DNA of 64,000 nt from Candidatus Methylophosphatis haderslevensis (GCA_016711925.1 JADJSA010000009.1:62001-126000); one strand, 5' to 3'. Shown: positions 9,154 through 18,191, numbered from the stretch's first letter. Translations and numbers: made by a program. Notes: generated by a model not told the origin, from the sequence alone.

Positions 9154-9382
9154 AGTGACCAATGTCTCCAGGCATGGTTTCTGCCTGCTTCTGCGCGACC
9201 AGGAATTGTTCCTTCCGTTCGAGCACTTTCCATGGTTCCGCGACGCGCCGATCGGCAAGCCGACCAACGTCGAACTGCCCTCGCCGCACCACCTCTACTG
9301 GCCGGATCTGGATGTGGACCTGGCCGTCGACTCCGTGGTCCACCCGGAGCGATTTCCGCTGGTAAGCAGCGAACGGGCGTAG
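9113..9382 (+). CDS. DUF2442 protein
   Basis: 89 residues from the ATG at 9113, which lies inside the end of the DUF4160 gene, so the two are translationally coupled. Family text: VVEVTNVSRHGFCLLLRDQELFLPFEHFPWF, with FRDAPIGKPTNVE and HLYWPDLDVDLAVDSVVHPERFPL. It is a small soluble partner of DUF4160 proteins. A DNA-binding or antitoxin role is often suspected for this family but cannot be shown here. Confidence 0.78.
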   Translation: MKSAAHGSDTSVVEVTNVSRHGFCLLLRDQELFLPFEHFPWFRDAPIGKPTNVELPSPHHLYWPDLDVDLAVDSVVHPERFPLVSSERA

Positions 9383-9443
9383 CCCGCGTCGAATCCCGCC
9401 TTGGCCGAGCCCGGGGCGCGACCACGCGCCGGGAACCCGCATA

Positions 9444-11891
9444 TCATCTGCCGCCCTGCTTGATCGCCAGCACCGCCTGGTTGCGCAGGGTGCGCAGCAG
9501 GCCGAGTTCGTTGTCGGAGATGACGATGTCGCCGGCCTTGGGCGCATCGGCGTAGATCATCGCCACCGCCTGGCTGCGCAACACCAGCGGGAACACCGCA
9601 AAGGTCTTCGCTCCCAGGCCTTCGCGATGCCAGCGCGGCAGGCGTGCGGCGATCTTCGGATCGTTGGCATCCGAGATCAGCATGTCGGCGCCGCGCGCGA
9701 GCGACACCGAAAATATGTTGCCGGTATCGGCCATGTCGAACTGGAAGCGCTTGATGGTCTCGGCGATGCGCGGACCGAAACCGAAGCGCGCCACCATGCG
9801 GTTGCTGCGCGCATCGCGAATGCACAGCAGCACATGTTCGAAGCCCATCGCGCGGTACATGGTTTCGAGGATGATGCGCAGCATGTCGTTGAGCGAGAAC
9901 TCCTCGAGCAGCGAGTTGCTGATGTCCTGGATGCCGGCGGCGAGAACGGCTTCGGCCTGGCGCTGCGCCGCGGGTGGGGCGGCCGGCTCGGCACCCGGCG
10001 CCGCCTCGTCCGGTGCGCCGTCCCGGGTGCCCGGTTCGAGCAGGGTGGCCGCACCCAGCGTGGTGTCGCTGCCGCCCGGCGCCGTGGCCGGCGCAACGGT
10101 GGTGCGGCCGTCGCCGGCCATCTCCCGCTGCAGCAGCTTGCCGAACTGGGTCTGCTTGATGTTGAGGCGCGCGACCCCACAGAAATCGGCGGTCTCGGCG
10201 AGCGCGCGCTGCATCGCGCCGCGAAACTGCGCCTCGCTCAGCGCAATGGCGGCCCCGTAGCGCTTGCGCAAGCGTTCGAGTTGCTGCTCGAGTTCGCTGC
10301 CCTCGCTGGTTTCGAGCGCAGCGCAGGCTTCGTTGGCGAAACCGGCGATGGCGCGCAGCGTGTCTTCGCGCGATTTGCTCGCGCGCAGCGGGCCTTCGCC
10401 CAGATGGCGCAAGCCGTTGACCATGGCATCGGGAAAGCCCCAGGCGCGCGCCACGCCGATGCCCAGTTCCTGGTAGCTCATGCCGAGCACGCGGATCGAG
10501 GCCGCTTCCTCCGACAGTCGTGCGGCGCCACTGACGCGGCGCACCTCGTCGGCCTCTTCGGGCAGGTAGTACTGTGCAAGAAAGCGCCCGAGGTTGCGCA
10601 TCATCGAACAGATGTAGACCTCTTCGGTGTCGCGCACCGCCAGCTTGCCGGCGATCTCGCGCGCCATCACGCCGCTGAAGCTGGCGTGGAGAAATTCTTC
10701 CTTGAGCAGCGCGGCGTTGGGCAGGTTTTGCACATGCTCGACCAGGATCAGCGAGATCGCGATGTCGCGTATGGTGTTGAAGCCGAGCACCACGATCGCC
10801 CGCGACACCGTGCTGATGCTGCCGCCGCCGGCCTGGCGGTAGTGGGCCGAATTGACCATGCGCAGGATGCGGTTGGTCAGCGCGAAATCCTTGACGATCG
10901 AATTCGACAGCGTGTTGATGCTGTCGCGGTCCGACGCGGTCAGGCGGTTGATCGAGCGGATGGATTCCGAGAGCGCCGGAAAATCGCCCTTGCGCTGCAT
11001 CCGCCGCAACAGGAATTCGAGCACGCCCTTGCCGTTGCCGGCGGCCGGGCCCGCGGCAGGCTCCGTGTCGGGGGCCACACAGGCTTGCAGGCTCTGCAGC
11101 ATCTGGGCGGCCGAATCGTGCCGCAGCGCGGGGTCGAGCGCGGTGGCGCGCGCAATCACGGCGCGCAGTTTCTCGTCGATGCGGCCGCTGCCGGCGAGCG
11201 ACAGGCAAAACTTGCCGCCGGCGATGTTTTGCATCGTGATCAGAGGACTGCCGCCGGCCACCGCGCGCTCGCCGCTGACCATCTCGTAGAGGATCAGGCC
11301 GACTGCAAACAGATCGGAGCGGAAGGTGTGCTGGCGCGACTCGATGTATTCCGGCGCCATGTAGGACGGCGTGCCGACCAGCGCAGCGCCCTGCTGCTGC
11401 GGCGCCTCCGCCACCCGCGTGGCGATGCCGAAGTCCATCACCCGCGCCTCGCCGGTGCCGCCGACCAGGATGTTCGACGGCTTCAGGTCGCGGTGCACAA
11501 TGCCGTGGCGGTGCGCCTCGTCGATCGCGCCGAGCACACCGCAGGCGATTTCCACCGCGCGGGCCGTCGGCATTGCGCCCTGCTGCGCCATCAGTTGCGC
11601 CAGGGTCGGCCCCTCGACGAATTCGAACACCAGGTAGGGATCGCCCTGCTGCTCGCCAGCTTCGAAGACCGGCACGATGCCCGGATGGCGCAGGCCGGCC
11701 ACGGCGCGCGCTTCCTGCAGCAGCGCCGCACCCTGGCCCGGCACCGCGTCGGAAAAGTGCAGGGTCTTGATTGCGACCTCGCGCTGCAGATGCGGATCCC
11801 AGGCGAGGAACACCGCGCTTTGCGCGCCCTCGCCGAGCAAGCGGCGAATCTCGAATCGCCCGATCGTCTGCAACTGCTCCCTGCGCCCCAT
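9444..11891 (-). CDS. Ser/Thr protein kinase - HDOD - GAF fusion protein
   Basis: 815 residues. Residues 11-270 are a eukaryotic-type kinase with an intact catalytic set: Gly loop LLGEGAQSAV, Lys42 in VAIKTL, HRDLKPSN (Asp135, Asn140), DFG at 153-155 and the APE-like SYMAPEYIESRQ. About 300-500 is an HDOD domain (LTNRILRMVNSAHYRQAG, AIVVLGFNTIRDIAISL, YICSMMRNLGRFLAQYY), an HD-GYP relative that usually lacks hydrolase activity and serves signalling. A linker rich in Ala, Pro and Gly (about 590-650) leads to a C-terminal GAF domain (about 665-810). No membrane segment is seen, so it is cytoplasmic. It probably couples ligand sensing by GAF to phosphorylation. It has no operon partner. Confidence 0.85.
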   Translation of the reverse strand: MGRREQLQTIGRFEIRRLLGEGAQSAVFLAWDPHLQREVAIKTLHFSDAVPGQGAALLQEARAVAGLRHPGIVPVFEAGEQQGDPYLVFEFVEGPTLAQLMAQQGAMPTARAVEIACGVLGAIDEAHRHGIVHRDLKPSNILVGGTGEARVMDFGIATRVAEAPQQQGAALVGTPSYMAPEYIESRQHTFRSDLFAVGLILYEMVSGERAVAGGSPLITMQNIAGGKFCLSLAGSGRIDEKLRAVIARATALDPALRHDSAAQMLQSLQACVAPDTEPAAGPAAGNGKGVLEFLLRRMQRKGDFPALSESIRSINRLTASDRDSINTLSNSIVKDFALTNRILRMVNSAHYRQAGGGSISTVSRAIVVLGFNTIRDIAISLILVEHVQNLPNAALLKEEFLHASFSGVMAREIAGKLAVRDTEEVYICSMMRNLGRFLAQYYLPEEADEVRRVSGAARLSEEAASIRVLGMSYQELGIGVARAWGFPDAMVNGLRHLGEGPLRASKSREDTLRAIAGFANEACAALETSEGSELEQQLERLRKRYGAAIALSEAQFRGAMQRALAETADFCGVARLNIKQTQFGKLLQREMAGDGRTTVAPATAPGGSDTTLGAATLLEPGTRDGAPDEAAPGAEPAAPPAAQRQAEAVLAAGIQDISNSLLEEFSLNDMLRIILETMYRAMGFEHVLLCIRDARSNRMVARFGFGPRIAETIKRFQFDMADTGNIFSVSLARGADMLISDANDPKIAARLPRWHREGLGAKTFAVFPLVLRSQAVAMIYADAPKAGDIVISDNELGLLRTLRNQAVLAIKQGGR

Positions 11892-12062
11892 CGCCCCCGC
11901 CTCCCCGCGCCGCGGATCGCGCGCACCGACCTGCCGGCGCGACGGACAATCCCGTTCGTCAACCCAGCATTAGCCATCCGGCGGGTTTGCTTTAGCGTTG
12001 GCGGTGAAGTCGGATTCGCGCCGGCAGAGCCGGCGGCTGGCCCGCGAGGCAAATCAAGGGGT

Positions 12063-12140
12063 GGCCTGAAAGCCGCATGGATAGGCGCTCTCCGGGCATG
12101 GCACGCGCAGACGCCCGTCCTTTGCGGCTCTCCGGCCGAT
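12063..12140. repeat. REP-like extragenic palindrome, copy D
   Basis: Left arm CCTGAAAGCCGCATGGATAG (12065-12084) runs into GCGCTCTCCGG. The right part is degenerate (TTTGCGGCTCTCCGG at 12121-12135). It lies between the kinase gene (start) and the transporter gene (end), both read leftwards. Confidence 0.65.
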
Positions 12141-12209
12141 GCCGCTGCGGCCGCACCGGCCGGGCCGCCAGCGCGCCCGGCCGGTCGTTTCAGGCCTACC
12201 CGCCGACGC

Positions 12210-13544
12210 TCAGAAAAAGCGCCACATCAGGTAGACGTGGCTGATCGCCACGTGGATCAGCATCAGCGGGAACGCGATCTTCGTGTACGTCATGAAGCGG
12301 AACGGAATGCCGTTGCGCTCTGCGATGCCGGCAACAGTCAGGTTCGCGCTCGCGCCGATCAGGGTGCCGTTGCCGCCGAGGCAGGCGCCGAGCGACAGGC
12401 ACCACCACAGCGGCATCAGGCCGTCGGGTCCGCCGAAGGCCGGCGCCATCGACTTGATCAGCGGAATCATCGTGGCGACGAACGGAATGTTGTCGACGAT
12501 TGCCGAGAGCACCGCCGAGGCCCACAGGATGCTGATGCCGGTGGTCCTGAAATCGCCGCCGGTCGCGGCGAGCAGATTGTCCGCAAGCAGCTGCAGCAGT
12601 CCCGCGTGCTCGACGCCGGCGATCACGATGAACAAGCCGACGAAGAAGAAGATGGTGATCCACTCGACTTCGTTGTAGACCTTGAGCACATTCTCCGACT
12701 GGTGTTCGGCGGAGCGGCCGACATTGTCCAGCATCAGCAGCAGCGCCGCGCCGCCGATGCCGATGGTGCCGGAATCAAGACCGAGCTGCCGCGCAAGCAC
12801 GAACGCCACCATGACCAGGGCCAGCACGAACGCCGACAGCTTGAGCAGCCGCGGATCGGTGATCGCCTTCTTCTCGTCGAACTCCATGACCCGCGCGCGC
12901 ACCTCGGCCGCCGCTGTCATGGTTCGCCCCCAGATCAGGTGCATCGAGATCACATGCACGATCAAAACGACGACGATGACCGGCGCCAGATTGATCACGA
13001 AATCGTTGAAGGTCAGCCCGACCTGCCCGCCGATCAGGATGTTCGGCGGATCGCCGATCAGGGTCGCGGTGCCGCCGATATTCGAGGCGAAGATCTGCGA
13101 GAACAGGAACGGGTACGGATTGACCTTGAGCGCTTCGGTGATCACCAATGTCACCGGGACCACCAGCAGCACCGTCGTCACATTGTCGAGAAAGGCCGAG
13201 GCTACGGCAGTGACCACGGCGAGCATCGCGAGGATACCGGCCGGGTTGGCCTTGACGAGTTTCGCCGACCAGATGGCCAGATATTCGAACACCCCGCACT
13301 TGCGCGTGATCGACACGATGATCATCATCCCGACCAGCAGGCCGATGGTGTTGAAGTCGATGCCGGCAACCGCCTGCTCCTGGGTGAGCAGGCCGAACAT
13401 GATCATCAGCATCGCCCCGAGCAGCGCGATGATCGAGCGGTTGAGCCGCTCGCTGATGATCACCCCGTAGGTGACGATCATCACCACCGTGGCGAGCCAC
13501 AGCGGATTCAGGCCGAAAATGACGGACGAGTGGGCTGCGTGCAT
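12210..13544 (-). CDS. ArsB/NhaD-type ion transporter (CitMHS/SLC13-like permease)
   Basis: 444 residues with about eleven hydrophobic helices. Typical words of the ion-transporter superfamily: SAFLDNVTTVLLVVPVTL in the first half-repeat, FASNIGGTATLIGDPPNI after it, and the mirrored pair SAIVDNIPFVATMIP / GGNGTLIGASANL in the second half. Such proteins move Na+ against H+, or arsenite, or small anions. The substrate cannot be read from sequence, and no arsenic gene is near. The start codon overlaps the stop of the upstream CBS gene (TAATG), so the pair is translationally coupled and the CBS protein may gate or sense for the transporter. Confidence 0.82.
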   Translation of the reverse strand: MHAAHSSVIFGLNPLWLATVVMIVTYGVIISERLNRSIIALLGAMLMIMFGLLTQEQAVAGIDFNTIGLLVGMMIIVSITRKCGVFEYLAIWSAKLVKANPAGILAMLAVVTAVASAFLDNVTTVLLVVPVTLVITEALKVNPYPFLFSQIFASNIGGTATLIGDPPNILIGGQVGLTFNDFVINLAPVIVVVLIVHVISMHLIWGRTMTAAAEVRARVMEFDEKKAITDPRLLKLSAFVLALVMVAFVLARQLGLDSGTIGIGGAALLLMLDNVGRSAEHQSENVLKVYNEVEWITIFFFVGLFIVIAGVEHAGLLQLLADNLLAATGGDFRTTGISILWASAVLSAIVDNIPFVATMIPLIKSMAPAFGGPDGLMPLWWCLSLGACLGGNGTLIGASANLTVAGIAERNGIPFRFMTYTKIAFPLMLIHVAISHVYLMWRFF

Positions 13545-14023
13545 TATTTGACCCTCCCGATGCGGGCTAGCACATCCCAGACGGAGACGATGCCGAGCAG
13601 GCGCCCGTTCTCCACCACCGGAAGGATGTTGCGCTGGCGATATAAAAACAGCATGGCGTTCATCAGCGGCGTTTCGGCCTCGAGCACCGGCACCTCGGTA
13701 TCCAGGTGGGCGCTTACCGGGTCGTTGGCGACCGCATCCAGTCTGCCCTGAAGATCGACCAGGGTATCCTGGATGAAGCCGACCTGGAGCAGATGGCTCA
13801 GCGGATGGCTCTCGTCCTCGTGCGAGAGGACGCGCGGCATGGCCAGTGCAATCAGCCGGCTGCGCGGCAGCATGCCGAGGTAGCGGCCGTCCGATTCGAC
13901 CACCGGTAGCGCCGGCACCCGCGACCTGACCATTGTCTCGAGCGCGAAGCGCACCGTGTCGTCCGGCTTGAGCACGGCCGCCGGCGCCGACATGATCGAC
14001 CGGCACAAAGCATCATCATTCAT
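13544..14023 (-). CDS. CBS-domain pair protein
   Basis: 159 residues from the ATG at 14023. The first CBS motif covers about 8-62 (SIMSAPAAVLKPDDTVRFAL, VPALPVVESDGRYLGMLPRS). The second covers about 100-157 (SAHLDTEVPVLEAETPLMNA, ILPVVENGRLLGIVSVWDV). CBS pairs bind adenine nucleotides or S-adenosyl compounds and regulate an attached or neighbouring protein. Here the stop codon overlaps the start of the transporter gene by one base, so the two are very likely made in fixed ratio and work together. Confidence 0.83.
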   Translation of the reverse strand: MNDDALCRSIMSAPAAVLKPDDTVRFALETMVRSRVPALPVVESDGRYLGMLPRSRLIALAMPRVLSHEDESHPLSHLLQVGFIQDTLVDLQGRLDAVANDPVSAHLDTEVPVLEAETPLMNAMLFLYRQRNILPVVENGRLLGIVSVWDVLARIGRVK

Positions 14024-14469
14024 GTTGGTTCCTCTCCCTGTACCACGACGCAATGCCTCACCGCTCCCCGGCGACCGCCAATTGCGAAGTTGGCACCACC
14101 GTATCATCGAAGCAGACCTCGCTCAAGGCCGGCGCCGGCCGGTGTTGCAAAAACCACGAAGGCGCGCAACGCGGCGGCGACAATACCTCGTCTGGCACCA
14201 CCGGTTGCTGCAGCGCACACGCGTTCGCGCCAGCCGCGCGAGGTCCGCATGGCACGCGCCGCGGCCAATGCCCTTAGCATCCAGGGTCGCGGTTTGCCGG
14301 TGCCGCGGACAGCCGCTCCGTGTCCCCTTCCGATCGCCTGCATTATCTTGAAACCTAAGGCTATTGCACCGCGATAGCGATGAATCGGGAGGACCGCCGG
14401 GGCCGATGCCAAATGGCTGGTTGTCGGTAACGCCGCGATCCGGGAAGCGGACAATCGCGCGCGAGGGAG
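14024..14469. other. Gap without a gene between divergent operons
   Basis: No convincing coding frame or RNA gene. It must contain the promoters for the CBS/transporter pair (leftward) and part of the upstream region of the sodium-pump operon (rightward). A candidate promoter for the latter lies at 14470-14497. Confidence 0.4.
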
Positions 14470-14497
14470 TTGACCGCGGTCAATATTGCGGCATACT
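14470..14497 (+). promoter_or_regulatory. Candidate sigma-70 promoter overlapped by a 14-bp perfect palindrome
   Basis: TTGACC (14470-14475), a 16-base spacer, then CATACT (14492-14497), about 60 bases before the mmdA start. The palindrome TTGACCGCGGTCAA (14470-14483) covers the -35 element, which would suit a repressor operator. The hexamers are moderate matches; the palindrome itself is exact. Confidence 0.4.
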
Positions 14498-14556
14498 GCG
14501 TGACATTCCGCGCGGCGCAGGCCGTGCCCATCGACACTGGGGTAGGAGTCCCGAGC

Positions 14557-16110
14557 ATGCCGATATCGCCAGAACTGATCGAAAAACTGAATGCCCGGCG
14601 CAAGGCCGTGACCGACGGCGGCGGCGCCGACAAGATCGAGGAACGGCGCGCCAAGGGTTTGCTGTCGGCCCGCGGCCGGATCGAGGCATTGATGCAACCG
14701 GGCACTTTCCAGGAATTCGGAATGCATGTGCGTCATACCGGCACACATTTCGGACTGGACAAGAAGTCGTTTCCGGCCGACGGCGTGATCACCGGCACCG
14801 GCTACGTCAATGGTGAACAAGTTGCCGTGGTCAGCCAGGATTTCACGGTCGGCGCCGGCACGCTCGGCAATGCACACGCGCAGAAGATCGTCCGGCTGAT
14901 GCAGTTCGCGCTGAAGAACGGCCTGCCGATCGTCGCCTTCAAGGACTCGGGCGGCGCCCGCATTCAGGAGGGTGTCGATGCGCTCTCCGGCTACGGCGAA
15001 GTGTTCTACCACAACGTGCTCTCGTCGGGCGTGGTCCCGCAGATCGCGTGCGTACTCGGGCCCTGCGCCGGTGGCGCGGCCTATTCGCCGGCGCTGATGG
15101 ATTTCATCATCATGACGCGGCAGAACGCCCACATGTTCATCACCGGCCCGGAAGTAATCAAGGCGGTGACCGGCCGCACGACGACTATGGACGAAGTGGG
15201 CAGCGCCGAGATGCACAGCACGGTCAGCGGCAACGTGCACTTCGTCGCCGACAACGATCTGCACGCGGTGCAGATCGCGCAAAAGCTGCTGTCCTACCTG
15301 CCTGCCAACAACACCGAAGATCCGCCGCACCGGCTCGACACCGACCTGGTGCTCGATCGCGACGAGGCGATGAACCAGCTGATTCCGTCGGATTCGTCGG
15401 ACCCGATGGATGTGCGCCAGATCATTGCTCACATTGTTGACAAAGGTGAACTGCTCGAAGTGCATGCCGGTTTTGCGCGCAACCTCATCGTTGGCTTCGC
15501 GCGCATCGAAGGCGTGGTGGTCGGCCTGATAGCCAACCAGCCGACCGAACTGGCGGGCGCGCTCAACATCGATGCGGCGGACAAGGGCGGGCGCTTCATC
15601 CGCTTCTGCAACGCCTTCAACGTGCCGCTGGTGACGCTGGTCGACGTGCCCGGCTTCCTGCCCGGCATCGAGCAGGAACGCGGCGGCATCATCCGCCACG
15701 GCGCCAAGCTGCTGTTCGCCTACGCCGCGTGCACCACGCCCAAGCTCACGGTAATCCTGCGCAAGGCTTACGGCGGTTCGTACCTGGCGATGTGCAGCCA
15801 GGAGATGGGCGCCGACTACGTCTTCGCCTGGCCGACTGCCGAGATCGCGGTGATGGGCGCCGAGGGCGCGGTCAACCTGCTCTACCGCAAGGAACTTTCG
15901 GAGGCACCCGATCGGCGCGCCAAGGCCGTCGAACTCGCGGCGCAGTATCGGGCCGAGTTCGCCTCGCCCTACCTGTCGGCGGCACGCGGCTACATCACCG
16001 ACGTGATCGATCCGGCCGAAACGCGCTCGGTTCTAGGGCTCGCCTTGCGCAAGGTTCTGCACAAGCGCGAGTTGCGTCCGGCCAAGAAGCACGGCAACGT
16101 GCCGCTGTAA
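14557..16110 (+). CDS. mmdA: Methylmalonyl-CoA decarboxylase, carboxyltransferase (alpha) subunit
   Basis: 517 residues from the ATG at 14557, with TAGGAG upstream. It is a biotin-dependent acyl-CoA carboxyltransferase with the two crotonase-like halves: FKDSGGARIQEGVDALSGYG and GPCAGGAAYSPALMDF in the first, ANQPTELAGALNIDAADKG, LVDVPGFLPGIEQE and RKAYGGSYLAM in the second. It moves the carboxyl group from an acyl-CoA (most likely (S)-methylmalonyl-CoA) to biotin. The downstream genes encode a small membrane subunit, the biotin carrier and the Na+-pumping subunit, which makes a decarboxylase rather than an ordinary propionyl-CoA carboxylase; no biotin carboxylase is present. Malonyl- or glutaconyl-CoA cannot be excluded as substrate. 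Confidence 0.88.
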   Translation: MPISPELIEKLNARRKAVTDGGGADKIEERRAKGLLSARGRIEALMQPGTFQEFGMHVRHTGTHFGLDKKSFPADGVITGTGYVNGEQVAVVSQDFTVGAGTLGNAHAQKIVRLMQFALKNGLPIVAFKDSGGARIQEGVDALSGYGEVFYHNVLSSGVVPQIACVLGPCAGGAAYSPALMDFIIMTRQNAHMFITGPEVIKAVTGRTTTMDEVGSAEMHSTVSGNVHFVADNDLHAVQIAQKLLSYLPANNTEDPPHRLDTDLVLDRDEAMNQLIPSDSSDPMDVRQIIAHIVDKGELLEVHAGFARNLIVGFARIEGVVVGLIANQPTELAGALNIDAADKGGRFIRFCNAFNVPLVTLVDVPGFLPGIEQERGGIIRHGAKLLFAYAACTTPKLTVILRKAYGGSYLAMCSQEMGADYVFAWPTAEIAVMGAEGAVNLLYRKELSEAPDRRAKAVELAAQYRAEFASPYLSAARGYITDVIDPAETRSVLGLALRKVLHKRELRPAKKHGNVPL

Positions 16111-16128
16111 CAGAGCGGAGCGCGCGCG

Positions 16129-16470
16129 ATGTCGTCGATCTGGGTTACCACGCTGTGGATGTACGGGCTGGCGATTGCCGTGTCGATGGGCGTGGCCGTC
16201 ATCATCAAGCTCATCGTGCTGGCGCTAGGCGCGCTGGAGAAAGCCCCCGTTGCGACAACGGCGGCGGTATCTCCACGACCGGCCGCGGCTGCCGCAATTG
16301 CGGGGGTACCCGCCGAGCATGTGGCGGCAATCGCGGCGGCGATCTACGCCACGATGGGAGAACACCGCATCCTCCGTATCCAGGATGCGCACAGGCACGA
16401 CGGCTGGACCGCCGAGGGACGGCTGGCCCACCATCATTCACATACGATCGATCATCATCCGAGACGATAG
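16129..16470 (+). CDS. Sodium-pump decarboxylase gamma/delta subunit (OadG family)
   Basis: 113 residues. One N-terminal membrane helix (about 6-32, WMYGLAIAVSMGVAVIIKLIV), an Ala/Pro-rich linker, then a short soluble tail ending in a His cluster (HHHSHTIDHHPRR) that may bind zinc, as reported for OadG of related pumps. It holds the carboxyltransferase and beta subunit together at the membrane. It starts 18 bases after mmdA and is followed within 18 bases by the biotin carrier gene. Confidence 0.78.
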   Translation: MSSIWVTTLWMYGLAIAVSMGVAVIIKLIVLALGALEKAPVATTAAVSPRPAAAAAIAGVPAEHVAAIAAAIYATMGEHRILRIQDAHRHDGWTAEGRLAHHHSHTIDHHPRR

Positions 16471-16488
16471 CGAGGGAGTCGGAAGAAA

Positions 16489-16884
16489 ATGGAAAAGAAA
16501 TTCCGCATCACGGTCGACGGCAACCCGTATGTCGTAACCGTAGAGGACATCAGCGAAGGCGGCAGCATGCTCTACCCGGAGCCGGGAAGCATGACCGTGC
16601 CGAGCGCAACCGCTGCCCCGGTTGCCGCGGCGGCACCAAAGGCTGCGCCGGCGCCGCGCGGCCCGGCGGGTGCCGGCGACGTGGTCAGCACCTTGGCAGG
16701 CGTTGTCGAATCGGTCGTGGTAAGCGTGGGCCAGAGCGTCGCACAGGGCGACAAGGTGGCGACGGTAGAGGCGATGAAGATGAAGACGCCGATCATCGCG
16801 CAGCGCGCCGGGAAAGTTGTATCGGTTGCGGTCAAGGCCGGGGACCCGGTCGAGGCCGGCCAAACGATTCTCGTGCTGAGCTGA
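16489..16884 (+). CDS. mmdC: Biotin carboxyl carrier subunit of the sodium-pump decarboxylase
   Basis: 131 residues. The N-terminal part (about 1-30) resembles the usual KFRITVDGNPYVVTVE lead. An Ala/Pro-rich flexible linker (about 38-62) follows, then the biotinyl/lipoyl domain with EAMKMKT; Lys97 is the biotin attachment site. The domain carries carboxybiotin from the carboxyltransferase to the membrane beta subunit. It is the third gene of the operon. Confidence 0.9.
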   Translation: MEKKFRITVDGNPYVVTVEDISEGGSMLYPEPGSMTVPSATAAPVAAAAPKAAPAPRGPAGAGDVVSTLAGVVESVVVSVGQSVAQGDKVATVEAMKMKTPIIAQRAGKVVSVAVKAGDPVEAGQTILVLS

Positions 16885-16896
16885 GTCCCGGCTGCC

Positions 16897-18105
16897 GTGG
16901 AAAACATTCACCTGCTCGATATCTTCCAGGGCTTGGCGACCCTGATGGCCGCCGAGCCGAAGATCTTCTTCGGCCGCATCGGCCTGATCCTGCTCGGCTT
17001 CCTGCTGATCTACCTGGGCAAGAAGGGGGTGCTCGAAGCCCTGCTGATGATCCCGATGGGCCTGGGCATGGCATCGGTCAATGCCGGCGTGATGTTTTTC
17101 GAGGCCGGCAAGCCCGGCACCCTGTTCGTCGACCCGCTGGTGACCGGCACCGACGCCACCATGAACATCCTGCAGATCGACTGGCTGCAGCCGATCTACA
17201 CCTTCATGTTCAGCAACGGCCTGATCGCCTGCCTGGTCTTCATGGGCATCGGCGTGCTGCTCGATGTCGGCTTCGTCATGGCGCGGCCGTTCCAGAGCAT
17301 GATCCTCGCGCTGTTCGCTGAACTGGGCACGGTCCTTACCCTGCCGATCGCGGTGGCGATGGGCATGACGCCAAAGGAGGCCGCTTCGGTGGCGATGATC
17401 GGCGGCGCCGACGGTCCGATGGTGCTGTTCACCTCGCTGATCCTGGCCAAGGATCTGTTCGTGCCGATTACCGTGGTCGGCTATCTTTACCTCGGATTGA
17501 CTTACGGCGGCTACCCCTATCTGATCAAGCTGTTGATCCCCGAAAGGCTGCGCGGCATCCCGATGCCGCCGGAAAAGAATGCGCGCAAGATCACCTCGGG
17601 GCAAAAACTGGTGTTCGCAGTGGTTGCGTGTACGCTGCTCTGCCTGTTGTTCCCGGTGGCCGCCCCGCTGTTCTTCTCGCTGTTCATCGGCGTCGCGGTA
17701 CGCGAGAGCGGGCTGCTGAACTTCCAGAACCTGCTCGGCGAAACGGTACTTTACGGCGCGACCTTCTTCCTCGGGCTGACTCTTGGCATCCTCTGCGAGG
17801 CCAACACCATTCTCGACCCGGTGGTGCTCAAGCTGCTGCTGCTCGGCATCCTTGCGCTGACGCTCGGGGCGATCGGCGGCATCATCGGCGGCTACGTGCT
17901 GTACTTCTGGTATGGCGGCAAGTACAACCCGATGATTGGCGTAGCCGGCGTCAGTTGTGTGCCGACCACTGCCAAAGTGGTGCAGAAAATCGCCACCGAG
18001 GCCAACCCCGGTGTCATGATCCTGCCGCACGCGCTGGGCGCCAACATCTGCGGCGTGATCACCACCGCGATCCTGACCGGTATCTACGTCGCCGTCCTGC
18101 GCTGA
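16897..18105 (+). CDS. mmdB: Na+-transporting methylmalonyl-CoA/oxaloacetate decarboxylase beta subunit
   Basis: 402 residues from a GTG start 12 bases after the biotin carrier gene. About nine to eleven membrane helices. Family words include NILQIDWLQPIYTFMFSNGL, VAMIGGADGPMVLFTS (with the Asp needed for Na+ coupling), ILCEANTILDPVV and VAGVSCVPTTAKVVQK near the end. It decarboxylates carboxybiotin and exports Na+ in exchange for a proton. It completes a full pump (alpha, gamma/delta, carrier, beta), so the cell can save energy from a CoA-ester decarboxylation, usual in propionate-forming metabolism. Confidence 0.93.
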   Translation: MENIHLLDIFQGLATLMAAEPKIFFGRIGLILLGFLLIYLGKKGVLEALLMIPMGLGMASVNAGVMFFEAGKPGTLFVDPLVTGTDATMNILQIDWLQPIYTFMFSNGLIACLVFMGIGVLLDVGFVMARPFQSMILALFAELGTVLTLPIAVAMGMTPKEAASVAMIGGADGPMVLFTSLILAKDLFVPITVVGYLYLGLTYGGYPYLIKLLIPERLRGIPMPPEKNARKITSGQKLVFAVVACTLLCLLFPVAAPLFFSLFIGVAVRESGLLNFQNLLGETVLYGATFFLGLTLGILCEANTILDPVVLKLLLLGILALTLGAIGGIIGGYVLYFWYGGKYNPMIGVAGVSCVPTTAKVVQKIATEANPGVMILPHALGANICGVITTAILTGIYVAVLR

Positions 18106-18191
18106 ACCGCCGGATTGTTCGCGCGGCCCATGCACCGGTCGCGCGGCATAGCGTCGCCGGCGGTGCGGCGACTTCTCCGATTTGATGGTGT

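Noticed and set aside
9627..13751. Very long open frame on the + strand across the kinase and transporter genes
   Set aside because: It is antisense to two well-supported genes, and its translation is Arg/His/Ala-rich text without motifs. High GC keeps the antisense frame open.
14557..16110. Propionyl-CoA carboxylase beta subunit
   Set aside because: The sequence family overlaps, but no biotin carboxylase is present, and OadG, carrier and Na+-pump beta genes follow directly, which marks a decarboxylase.
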